A DNA stretch of 64,000 nt from Streptomyces tropicalis. Its GTDB lineage: Bacteria > Actinomycetota > Actinomycetes > Streptomycetales > Streptomycetaceae. Shown here one piece after another: positions 1 to 7,388 of the stretch. The stretch lies in contig NZ_JARJBB010000008.1 of NCBI RefSeq assembly GCF_029269835.1, forward strand, positions 186,001 through 250,000, read 5' to 3'. The notes under the pieces were generated by a model that saw only the letters and a program-made list of their open reading frames with translations, made no database searches and was not told the origin of the DNA. Numbering within the stretch: position 1 is the first letter of the stretch; every line of letters begins with the position of its first letter. The position numbers were made by a program, and so were the translations under genes.

Positions 1-370
1 GTACTGGCTGTTCGCGGTGCTGATGGTCCCCATCGGGATCTGCGGCCTGACGGTCAACGTCACGGCGAACACCGCGGTGCAGATGGCCACCGACCCCGCC
101 ATGCGCGGCCGGGTGATGGCCCTGTTCATGATGGTCTTCGTCGGCGGCACCCCGCTCGGCGCACCGGTCGTCGGCTGGATCACGGACGCCTACGGGCCCC
201 GGATCGGCTTCGTGCTCGGCGGCGTCGTCTCGGCCGCCTCGGCGGTCACGATCGGCCTGCTGCTGGCCCGCGCGGGCGGCCTGCGCCTGGCGGTCGCCTG
301 GCGCCGGGGCCACCCGCACGTCCGCTTCGTCCCTCGCGAACGCCGCGAGGACCTGGCCCCGGCGGCGTGA
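1..370 (+). CDS. MFS transporter, C-terminal fragment
   Basis: This is the last ~122 residues of a major facilitator superfamily exporter; the start lies outside the window. The frame is already open at base 2. Three hydrophobic segments are visible, and the motif RGRVMALFMMVFVGGTPLG followed by GWITDAYGPR is typical of the cytoplasmic loop and helix 11 in drug or siderophore exporters of the EntS/DHA3 type. The end is Arg-rich and hydrophilic. A perfect hairpin follows 5 bases after the stop, so this is probably the last gene of its transcript. The substrate cannot be inferred from the fragment. Confidence 0.85.
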   Translation, partial: YWLFAVLMVPIGICGLTVNVTANTAVQMATDPAMRGRVMALFMMVFVGGTPLGAPVVGWITDAYGPRIGFVLGGVVSAASAVTIGLLLARAGGLRLAVAWRRGHPHVRFVPRERREDLAPAA

Positions 371-374
371 CGCG

Positions 375-398
375 CCGCCGGGGGCCGTCCCCCGGCGG
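375..398 (+). terminator. Hairpin after MFS gene
   Basis: A perfect 10-bp stem (CCGCCGGGGG / CCCCCGGCGG) with loop CCGT starts 5 bases after the stop codon. There is no U-run, as is usual for Streptomyces terminators. Its right arm runs into the repeat array. Confidence 0.6.
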
Positions 399-566
399 TG
401 TCCGTCCCCGGGCGGCCCGGTCCCCGGCCGGTGTCGGTACCTGGGCGGCCCGGTCCCCGGCCGGTGTCGGTGCCCGGCCGGTGTCGGTACCTGGGCGGCC
501 CGGTCCCTGGCCGGTGTCGGTACCTGGGCGGCCCGGTCCCCGGCCGGTGTCGGTCCCCGGGCGGCT
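398..566. repeat. 33-bp tandem repeat array
   Basis: Near-identical 33-bp units (consensus start GTGTCGGTACCTGGGCGGCC) begin at 398, 431, 481 and 514, with a truncated 17-bp copy at 464-480 and a diverged copy from 547. Each unit is 11 codons long, so all frames stay open across it and give spurious long ORFs. No RBS, domain or codon-bias step marks a real gene. Confidence 0.8.
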
Positions 567-598
567 CGTCTCTGGTAGCCCGCCTCCGGGTGGTCCGT

Positions 599-1130
599 CC
601 CTTCGGGTCCGGCGGGTGCCGTCCCCCGGCGACGTCCGTCCCCGGGGTGGTCTGCCCGGTCGCGTGCCGCCGTCCCTGCGCGGTCCGTCCCCGGGGTGGT
701 CCGTCCCTTCGGGGCCCGGCGGGTACCGTTGCCCGGCGACGTCCGTCCCTGGGCGGTGCGTCCCCGGTGGTCCGTCCCCGGAGTGGTCAGCCCGGTCGTG
801 TGCCGCCGTCCCCGGTGGCCCGTCTCCGGGGTGGTCAGCCCGGTCACGTGCCGCCGTCCCCGGTGGCCCGCCTACGGGTGGTCCGTTCCCGGGGTGGTCC
901 GCCTCTTCGGGGGCCCGGCGGGTGCCGTTGCCCGGCGACGTCCGTCCCTGGGCGGTGCGTCCCCGGTGGTCCGTCCCCGGGGTGGTCAGCCCGGTCGCGT
1001 GCCGCCGTCCCTGGGCGGTCCGTCCCCGGTGGTCCGTCTCCGGGGTGGTCAGCCCGGTCGTGTGCCGCCGTCCCCGGTGGCCCGTCCCCGGTCGCCCGCC
1101 CCGGGGTGGTCCGTCCCTTGGGGGGCGTTC
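599..1130. repeat. Higher-order GC-rich repeats (about 197-bp and 38-bp units)
   Basis: A block beginning CTTCGGGG-CCCGGCGGGT occurs at about 707 and again at about 904, a period of about 197 bp, with a shorter diverged copy at 601. Inside it, a 37-38 bp unit (CCCCGGGGTGGTCAGCCCGG then TC-CGTGCCGCCGTCCC) recurs at about 640, 776, 825, 974 and 1038. The remaining sequence to 1340 is similar low-complexity CCGTCCCCGG-type DNA. No gene is supported anywhere in 399-1342. Confidence 0.75.
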
Positions 1131-1342
1131 CCGGTCGGGTGCCGTGCCCGGGTGGGCCGTCCCGGGTGTTCCATGCCGGTGGTCCGTCCCGGCCGGGGGC
1201 CGCCGTGCCCGGCCGGGTGCCCTCCCGGTGGTGCCGTCATGTCCGGCAGGGGGTGCCGTCCTTGGCGGGGCGCCGCACCCGCTGGGGGCGCCGCACCCGC
1301 CCGGGGCGCCGGGCCCGGCCCGGTGTCCCGTCGGCCGCTCTG

Positions 1343-1855
1343 TCAGACCCTGCGCATCAGGACCTGGCACGGCCAGGCGTCCGGGCCGAGGGCGAGGGAC
1401 TCGGTCGGGGTGAAGCCCTGGCCCTCGTAGTAGGTGATCAGCCTGCGGTCGTCGCCCGCGTAGCAGTCGACCCGCAGCAGGGAGACCCCCGCGCGGGCGG
1501 TCTCCGCGGCGGCGTGCGCCAGCAGCGCGCCGCCCGCCCCGTGCCCGGCGAAGCGGCGGTCGGAAGCCAGCAGGTGGATGTAGCGCTCGGGCTCTCCGGC
1601 CGGGGCGACGTAGGACCCCGGCCCGTCGGTGAGGGTGAGCGTGGCCGCCGGGACGCCGTCCAGCTCGGCGATCCAGGGGGTGCCCCCGGTGGCGTAGCGG
1701 GTGACCTGGTCGACCGCGCGAGGGTTCTCCGACCACGGCTCGGTGCCCCACTGCCGGGTGCGGCCCTGCGCCACCAGCCAGGCGACGCAGCTGTCCAGCA
1801 TGCCGAGTATCAGAGGGATGTCGTCGGGGCCGCCTTGCCTGATCGTCGTCCGCAT
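1343..1855 (-). CDS. GNAT family N-acetyltransferase
   Basis: A 170-residue GCN5-related acetyltransferase, expected to move an acetyl group from acetyl-CoA to an unknown small-molecule or protein amine. The ATG at 1855 gives the usual N-terminus (MRTTIRQGGPDDIPLI). The acetyl-CoA loop is the motif A region around RRFAGHGAGGALLAHA (about residues 102-117), followed by LLRVDCYAGDDRRLITYYEGQGF, the usual strand 5 and closing helix of the fold. Longer upstream frames run antisense to the next gene and are rejected. It is convergent with the repeat tract and divergent from the phosphodiesterase gene 42 bp away. Confidence 0.85.
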   Translation of the reverse strand: MRTTIRQGGPDDIPLILGMLDSCVAWLVAQGRTRQWGTEPWSENPRAVDQVTRYATGGTPWIAELDGVPAATLTLTDGPGSYVAPAGEPERYIHLLASDRRFAGHGAGGALLAHAAAETARAGVSLLRVDCYAGDDRRLITYYEGQGFTPTESLALGPDAWPCQVLMRRV

Positions 1856-1897
1856 GGGGCCATGATGCCGCCCCGCCGGCGTGGCAGGGTGAGCTTC

Positions 1898-2470
1898 ATG
1901 AGACTCTTCGCCGCCGTCCTCCCGCCGGACGACGTGGTCCGCCAACTCGCCGACCGTATCGCCGTGTTGCGGCAGCTCCCCGGAGCGGACCGGCTGCGCT
2001 GGACGGGCCCGCCCGGCTGGCACTTCACGCTCGCCTTCTACGGCGAGGTCGGGGAGGAGACCGTGCCGGAGCTGTCCGAGCGCCTGGCGCGGGCCGCCCG
2101 GCGCACCGCGCCGTTCCCGCTCGCGGTGCGCGGCGGCGGGCAGTTCGGGCACGGCCGGGCCTTGTGGGCGGGGGCGGAGGGCGACCCGGCGGCCCTGCGG
2201 CAGCTCGCGCAGCGCGCGGAGGCCGCGGCGCGCAGGGCGGGCGTGCCGATGGAGGAGCACCGCCACTACCGGGCCCACCTGACCCTCGCGCGCGGCCGGG
2301 AGGCGGTGGACGTCCGGCCGTACGTGGCGGCGCTGGACGACTTCGCGAGCCGTACGTGGACGGTCGACGAGGTCGCCCTGGTCCGCAGCCGCCTGCCGAG
2401 GTCCGGTGTGCCCGGCGAGCAGCCCCGGTACGAGACGGTCGGCCGCCGGCCACTCGGCGGGGCCGGTTAG
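1898..2470 (+). CDS. thpR: RNA 2',3'-cyclic phosphodiesterase (2'-5' RNA ligase family)
   Basis: A 190-residue member of the 2H phosphoesterase superfamily that hydrolyses 2',3'-cyclic phosphates to 2'-phosphomonoesters and was historically assayed as a 2'-5' RNA ligase. Both signature motifs are present: H42-F-T-L and H127-L-T-L, spaced as in the ThpR/LigT family. The start chosen is the ATG at 1898 (MRLFAAVLPP, the canonical opening); a GTG three codons upstream at 1889 is an alternative. It stands alone, divergent from the GNAT gene. Confidence 0.88.
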   Translation: MRLFAAVLPPDDVVRQLADRIAVLRQLPGADRLRWTGPPGWHFTLAFYGEVGEETVPELSERLARAARRTAPFPLAVRGGGQFGHGRALWAGAEGDPAALRQLAQRAEAAARRAGVPMEEHRHYRAHLTLARGREAVDVRPYVAALDDFASRTWTVDEVALVRSRLPRSGVPGEQPRYETVGRRPLGGAG

Positions 2471-2480
2471 TCTCGAAGGC

Positions 2481-2570
2481 GTGGACCCGAAAACCCGGAA
2501 CCGGATCATGGCCGGTGCGCTCGTGCTGATGCTCGCCGTCGTCGCCCTGGCGGCCGCACTCGGCCGCTGA
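2481..2570 (+). CDS. Predicted 29-residue single-pass membrane microprotein
   Basis: A short frame 10 bases after the phosphodiesterase stop. A GTG start preceded by GAAGG encodes a basic N-terminus (about residues 1-8), then one hydrophobic helix rich in Ala, Leu and Val, ending in Gly-Arg. Codons are strongly GC3. The position suggests co-transcription with the gene upstream. Small membrane proteins of this layout are common in Streptomyces but functions are mostly unknown. The call rests on length, hydrophobicity and spacing only. Confidence 0.5.
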   Translation: MDPKTRNRIMAGALVLMLAVVALAAALGR

Positions 2571-2800
2571 CCCGTCGTGCCCGCCGCGTCCGCCGTGCCG
2601 CGGCCCGGCGCCGTCCCCGTCCCGTACGACGGCTCGCCCGCCCCGCGGCCACGCCCCGCACGGCACGACGACTTCCCGGCGCCGGTGATGGCTCCGCCCC
2701 CGCACGGCGGCCCCCGGCCACCCCCAGGCCGCTGTGGGCCCGGGGACGGCCCGGTGGGGGAGCGTCCGCCGCCGGCGTCCGCATCGACGCCGGCCGGGGG

Positions 2801-3793
2801 CTACCAGGCGAAGGCCTCCGGGGACGGGCCCGGGCCCGGGAAGATCTCGTCCAGGCCGGTCAGCAGCTCCTCGGACAGGTCCAGCTCCACGGCCCGCAGG
2901 GCGGAGCCGAGCTGCTCGGCGGTGCGCGGGCCGACGATCGGGCCGGTCACGCCGGGCCGGGTCAGCAGCCAGGCCAGGGCGACCTCGCCGGGCTCCAGAC
3001 CGTGCTTGTCCAGCAGGTCCTCGTAGGCCTGCACCCGGTCCCGCACGGCGGCCTCGCCCAGCGCGTCCGCGGCCCGTCCGGAGGCGCGCCGTCCGCCTTC
3101 GACCTGCTTGCGCAGCACGCCGCCCAGCAGACCGCCGTGCAGCGGCGACCAGGGGATGACGCCGAGCCCGTAGTCCTGCGCGGCCGGGATGACCTCCATC
3201 TCGGCGCGCCGCTCGGCGAGGTTGTAGAGGCACTGCTCGCTGACGAGCCCGTAGGAGCCGCGCCGCGCGGCGGCCTCGTTGGCCTGGGCGATCTTGTAGC
3301 CGGGGAAGTTGGAGGACCCGGCATAGAGGATCTTGCCCTGCTGCACCAGGACGTCGATCGCCTGCCAGATCTCCTCGAAGGGAGTGCTCCGGTCGACGTG
3401 GTGGAACTGGTACAGGTCGATGTGGTCGGTCTGCAGCCGCTTGAGGCTGGCGTCGACCGCACGACGGATGTTGAGCGCGGAGAGCTTGTCGTGGTTGGGC
3501 CAGACGGTGCTGCCGTCGGGGGCCATGTTCGCGTAGACCTTGGTGGCGAGGACGACCTTGTCGCGCCGGTCGCCGCCCTTGGCGAACCAGTTGCCGATGA
3601 TCGTCTCGGTGCGGCCCTTGTTCTCGCCCCAGCCGTAGACGTTGGCCGTGTCGAAGAGGTTGATCCCCGCGTCCAGGGCCGCGTCCATGATCGCGTGGCT
3701 GTCCGCCTCGCCGGTCTGCGGACCGAAGTTCATGGTCCCGAGGACCAGCCGGCCGACGGTGAGTCCTGTGCGTCCGAGCTGCGTGTACTTCAT
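2801..3793 (-). CDS. Aldo/keto reductase
   Basis: A 330-residue NAD(P)H-dependent oxidoreductase with a TIM barrel. The catalytic tetrad is visible: Asp48 and Tyr53 in LFDTANVYGWG, Lys85 in VVLATKVY, and His131 in LYQFHHVD. The C-terminal cofactor region (GPIVGPRTAEQLG) is intact. Starting at ATG 3793 gives the family-standard MKYTQLGRTGL; an in-frame TTG three codons upstream (3802) is less likely. This subclass resembles YhdN/GSP69-type reductases acting on small aldehydes or sugars. The natural substrate is unknown, and it has no operon partner on its strand. Confidence 0.9.
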   Translation of the reverse strand: MKYTQLGRTGLTVGRLVLGTMNFGPQTGEADSHAIMDAALDAGINLFDTANVYGWGENKGRTETIIGNWFAKGGDRRDKVVLATKVYANMAPDGSTVWPNHDKLSALNIRRAVDASLKRLQTDHIDLYQFHHVDRSTPFEEIWQAIDVLVQQGKILYAGSSNFPGYKIAQANEAAARRGSYGLVSEQCLYNLAERRAEMEVIPAAQDYGLGVIPWSPLHGGLLGGVLRKQVEGGRRASGRAADALGEAAVRDRVQAYEDLLDKHGLEPGEVALAWLLTRPGVTGPIVGPRTAEQLGSALRAVELDLSEELLTGLDEIFPGPGPSPEAFAW

Positions 3794-4009
3794 GGTCCCC
3801 AAGCCAACGTCCTGGAGTGCGCTCGATGCAAGGGAACCGGGCGGCGGGGGTCAATCCTGCGGGAACTCGTCCGTCCCGAGGGTGAGGCCGACGACCGTGT
3901 CGGTGAGGTTCAGGCCGGTGCCGATGAGGACGACGGTCCGTCGCCGTGCGGCCGTGCGGTACAACGATGCGGAGCGGGTCCGGGAGACGCCGGGATCAGG
4001 CCGAAGTGA

Positions 4010-4684
4010 TCACGCCGGGTACGGTCCGCCCAGCCCCCACGCCTGGTCCATCGCGGTGGCGAAGGCGCCCGCGATGCGGTGTTCGCCGCGCGCGTTGGGA
4101 TGGGTGCCGTCGTAGGTGTCCGTGTGGATGTCGTAGTCCTCGGGCGGGGAGGCGAGCAGGATCGGCGAGCGGGGCGTGTCGAGGTCGGCGACCGCCTTGG
4201 CGAGGAGGACGTTGAAGTGGGCCACCTGCTCGCCGAAGGGTGCGTCGGTCTCGGCCCGCACGTTCGGGATCACCGGCAGCAGCACCATCCGGACGCGCGG
4301 ACCGGCCTCGCGCGCGGCGGCCACGAAGGCGTGCACGTTCTCCGCGGTCTGCTCGGGGTCGGTGTAGAAGCCGAGGTCGATCAGGCCCAGGGAGACCAGC
4401 AGCACGTCGGCCCGGGTCGCGCGGATCGCCGGTCCGATCAGCGGGGCCATGTGCAGCCAGCCCTCGCCCCAGCCGGCCAGGTGGCCGCGGGGGAAGGCAG
4501 GGTCGGCGTAGGCCAGCGAGTCCGGAGCGTCCGCCGCCTTGTCGTAGAGAGTCTCGCGCGGCCCGACGAGTGTGAAGGGGCCGCCGTGGGTGGCGGACAG
4601 GTGCTGCCACAGCCGGTACCGCCACGTGTGTTCGCCCGCGCTTCCGATCGTCATGGAGTCACCGACGGGCATGAACCTGAGCAT
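4010..4684 (-). CDS. SGNH/GDSL-type hydrolase
   Basis: A 224-residue esterase-like protein without a signal peptide. Block I (GDSMT, Ser at about residue 9) holds the nucleophile, and the block V motif DGTHPN near the C-terminus holds the catalytic Asp and His. At block III, where the family has G-x-N-D, the sequence reads LGLIDLG, so the oxyanion-hole Asn is replaced by Ile. The start is the ATG at 4684, directly before RFMPVGDS; a longer frame to 4744 overlaps the divergent promoter. Substrate unknown; acyl or carbohydrate esters are typical for the family. Confidence 0.8.
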   Translation of the reverse strand: MLRFMPVGDSMTIGSAGEHTWRYRLWQHLSATHGGPFTLVGPRETLYDKAADAPDSLAYADPAFPRGHLAGWGEGWLHMAPLIGPAIRATRADVLLVSLGLIDLGFYTDPEQTAENVHAFVAAAREAGPRVRMVLLPVIPNVRAETDAPFGEQVAHFNVLLAKAVADLDTPRSPILLASPPEDYDIHTDTYDGTHPNARGEHRIAGAFATAMDQAWGLGGPYPA

Positions 4685-4782
4685 CCGCTCATCATGGACG
4701 ACGGCGGATGCCGGTGGGGTACGAGGGGGTGTGAAGCCCGCCACGCCGGGTGAACACCGGTGCGGGATGGCAGGCTTGGGGG

Positions 4783-5751
4783 ATGCGCCGACCGCTCGCC
4801 CTCCTCGCCGGGGCCCTCCTCGTGGGCGTGCTCGCCACGCCCGCGCCCGCCGCCGACGGGGACGGCGGATTCACCATCAAGGACCCCCGCATCAAGGAGT
4901 CCAGCGGCCTCGCCGCCTCGCACCTGCACCCCGGGATCTACTGGACCCACAACGACAGCGACGACGGCCCGTACCTCTACGCCGTGGACAGCAGGACCGG
5001 CCGGACCGTCGCCACCGTCACGCTCAGCGGCATCGGCCGGCCCCGGGACGTCGAGGCGATCTCCATCGGCCCCGGAAACGAGATCTACGTCGGCGACATC
5101 GGCGACAACCTCGGCGGCACCTGGTCCCACGTCTGGATCTACCGGCTCCCCGAGCCCAAGGCGCTCCGCGATCAGACCGTGCGGGCGACGCAGTACACGG
5201 TGACCTACGCGAACGGGCCGCGCGACGCCGAGTCGCTGGTGGTGCACCCGAGGACGGGCCGCGTGTACATCATCGACAAGAAGGAGGACGGCGGTCACCT
5301 CTTCGAGGGGCCGCCCCGGCTCTCCGCCTCCGGCACCAACGTCTTCCGCCCGATCGCCCCGGTCGACCTGTGGGCCACCGACGCGGCCTTCTCGCCCGAC
5401 GGCCGCCGGCTCGCCGTCCGCGGCTACTTCGGGGGCATCGCCTACGACTTCGACGGTGGCCGCATCCGGCGGACCGGGCAGCTGAACGTGCCCCTCCAGG
5501 CGCAGGGCGAGTCCGTCACGTACAGCGCCGACGGCACGAAACTGCTCTACGGCAGCGAGGGCGCCGACAGCCCGGTGGAGGTCCGGGACGCGCCGGGGGC
5601 GTCCGCGTCCGAGTCCCCTTCCCCCGACGGGAGTTCCGCCTCCGGCGGCGGGATCCTGGGCGGCGCCGGATCCCTGGGGACGGTCGCCGTCGCGGCCGCC
5701 GTGGTCGCGGCCGCGCTCCTCGGCCTGCGCAGGCTCGGGCGCCGGAGGTGA
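4783..5751 (+). CDS. Secreted, membrane-anchored beta-propeller protein
   Basis: A 322-residue exported protein. The ATG at 4783 follows a GGGGG purine run and begins a classical signal peptide (MRRPLALLAGALLVGVLA, cleavage near APAADG). The body is a WD40/esterase-like propeller with repeated blades (YLYAVDSRTG, IYVGDIGDN, DAAFSPDGRRLAV, VTYSADGTKL). It ends in a Ser/Pro-rich linker, a hydrophobic helix and a basic tail (LRRLGRRR), so it is probably displayed on the outer face of the membrane. It is divergent from the SGNH hydrolase across about 98 bp. No catalytic residues can be assigned. Confidence 0.8.
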   Translation: MRRPLALLAGALLVGVLATPAPAADGDGGFTIKDPRIKESSGLAASHLHPGIYWTHNDSDDGPYLYAVDSRTGRTVATVTLSGIGRPRDVEAISIGPGNEIYVGDIGDNLGGTWSHVWIYRLPEPKALRDQTVRATQYTVTYANGPRDAESLVVHPRTGRVYIIDKKEDGGHLFEGPPRLSASGTNVFRPIAPVDLWATDAAFSPDGRRLAVRGYFGGIAYDFDGGRIRRTGQLNVPLQAQGESVTYSADGTKLLYGSEGADSPVEVRDAPGASASESPSPDGSSASGGGILGGAGSLGTVAVAAAVVAAALLGLRRLGRRR

Positions 5752-6072
5752 GACCGTGCGGGCGGTGAGCGGCCGGGGCCGGTGGAGCGTCACGGCCTGG
5801 GGACGTAGGACCGCACCACGTCGTCGCCGGCCTGCCAGGTGGGCGGGCCGGCGCGGTCCGGTGCCTGCCGGCATGCCTCGTCGTGCGGGTACGGCAGATG
5901 GCGGCCGGCTGTCCGGCAGCGCCTGTGCCGGCGGCGCCGGCGGGCGTCCCGTGGGCCGCCGGGCGGTGGGCACGTGTTGTCGGTGCGTGGGGATGCGGAA
6001 GGTTTCGGTTGCGGGCGTGGGCTGAAACTACGGCTGCATTCCGAGCTGGTGGGCCGCTGCCGGGGAGGCACG
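5752..6072. other. Intergenic, no gene supported
   Basis: About 320 bp between the propeller gene and the serC terminator. Frames here are open only through GC bias, lack an RBS and have no recognisable domain. Nothing specific was found. Confidence 0.5.
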
Positions 6073-6112
6073 CGACGAGGGGCGCCCGGTGCTCACCGGG
6101 CGCCCCTCGTCG
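6073..6112 (-). terminator. Strong hairpin downstream of serC
   Basis: A perfect 18-bp stem (CGACGAGGGGCGCCCGGT and its complement) around the 4-base loop GCTC, 15 bases past the serC stop on the minus strand. Confidence 0.85.
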
Positions 6113-6127
6113 TCGTGCGGGGAACCG

Positions 6128-7246
6128 CTACAGCTTCTCGATCACGTGGTCGACGCACTTCGTGAGCGCCTCGACGTCCGCCGGGTCGATCGCCGGGAAC
6201 ATCGCGATGCGCAGCTGGTTGCGGCCGAGCTTGCGGTACGGCTCGGTGTCCACGATGCCGTTGGCGCGCAGCACCTTGGCGACGGCGGCCGCGTCGATCT
6301 CGTCGGCGAAGTCGATCGTGCCGATGACCTGCGACCGCTTGGCCGGGTCGGAGACGAACGGGGTCGCGTACTTCGACTCCTCCGCCCAGGAGTACAGGCG
6401 GGTCGAGGAGTCCTTGGTGCGGGCCGTGGAGAAGGCCAGCCCGCCCTGGCCGTTGAGCCACTTCAGCTGCTCGTCGAGCAGGAACAGGGTGGCCAGGGCC
6501 GGGGTGTTGTACGTCTGGTTCTTGCGGGAGTTGTCGATCGCCGTCGGCAGCGAGAAGAACTCCGGGACGTGGCGCCCCGAGGCGTGCACGCGCTCGGCGC
6601 GCTCGATCGCGGCCGGGGAGAACACGCCGATCCACAGGCCGCCGTCGGAGGCGAAGGACTTCTGCGGGGCGAAGTAGTAGACGTCGGTCTCGGCCACGTC
6701 GACGGGCAGGCCGCCCGCGCCGGAGGTGGCGTCCACCAGGACGAGGGCGCCCTCGTCGGCGCCGGCCACCTGCCGGATCGGCATGGCGACACCCGTGGAG
6801 GTCTCGTTGTGGGTGAAGGCGTAGACGTCGACGCCGGCCTCGGCCCGCGGCTCGGGGTGCGTGCCGGGGTCGGCGGAGACGACGGTCGGTTCGGCCAGCC
6901 AGGGGGCGAGCTTCGCGGCCTTGGCGAACTTGGAGCTGAACTCGCCGAAGGTCAGGTGCTGCGACTTGTTCTCGATCAGGCCGTGCGTCGCGATGTCCCA
7001 GAACGCGGTGGACCCGCCGTTGCCGAGGACCACCTCGTAGCCGTCCGGCAGGGAGAACAGGGCGCGGATGCCCTCGCGCACCGAGCCGACCAGGTTCTTG
7101 ACCGGGGCCTGGCGGTGGGAGGTGCCCAGCAGGGACGTCCCGGTGGCGGCCAGCGCGTCCAGCGCCTCCACCCGCACCTTGGAGGGACCCGCGCCGAATC
7201 GACCGTCCGCGGGCTTGATGTCAGCAGGAATCTGGATCTCAGCCAC
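6128..7246 (-). CDS. serC: Phosphoserine aminotransferase
   Basis: A 372-residue PLP enzyme of serine biosynthesis. It converts 3-phosphohydroxypyruvate plus glutamate to O-phosphoserine and also acts in the pyridoxal phosphate route. It belongs to the actinobacterial (Mycobacterium-type) SerC group. The PLP lysine is Lys196 in APQKSFASDGG; LGNGGSTAFWD and the HNETSTGV stretch are substrate and cofactor contacts. The start is the GTG at 7246. It ends at a strong hairpin and is divergent from the FAD oxidase gene across 142 bp. In S. coelicolor serC lies in the equivalent region (recalled). Confidence 0.95.
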   Translation of the reverse strand: MAEIQIPADIKPADGRFGAGPSKVRVEALDALAATGTSLLGTSHRQAPVKNLVGSVREGIRALFSLPDGYEVVLGNGGSTAFWDIATHGLIENKSQHLTFGEFSSKFAKAAKLAPWLAEPTVVSADPGTHPEPRAEAGVDVYAFTHNETSTGVAMPIRQVAGADEGALVLVDATSGAGGLPVDVAETDVYYFAPQKSFASDGGLWIGVFSPAAIERAERVHASGRHVPEFFSLPTAIDNSRKNQTYNTPALATLFLLDEQLKWLNGQGGLAFSTARTKDSSTRLYSWAEESKYATPFVSDPAKRSQVIGTIDFADEIDAAAVAKVLRANGIVDTEPYRKLGRNQLRIAMFPAIDPADVEALTKCVDHVIEKL

Positions 7247-7388
7247 GAGCCGGAGCGTATCGCCTCGGTGACGGCGGACGGAGCCGTGTCCGTCCGATGA
7301 GACGACGCCGTCAGCCTCCGGGACTGTCGGGTCCTACGAGGTTGACGCGCTGCCGGTGGCCGCCGCGCCGCGCGGGCATCCTGGAGCC

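Noticed and set aside
398..566. Considered as a CRISPR array
   Set aside because: Units abut with no unique spacers and no cas genes are present.
246..1751. Several long overlapping frames on both strands through 0.25-1.75 kb
   Set aside because: The tandem repeats have units divisible by three and extreme GC, which keeps all frames open. No RBS, domain or codon-bias support.
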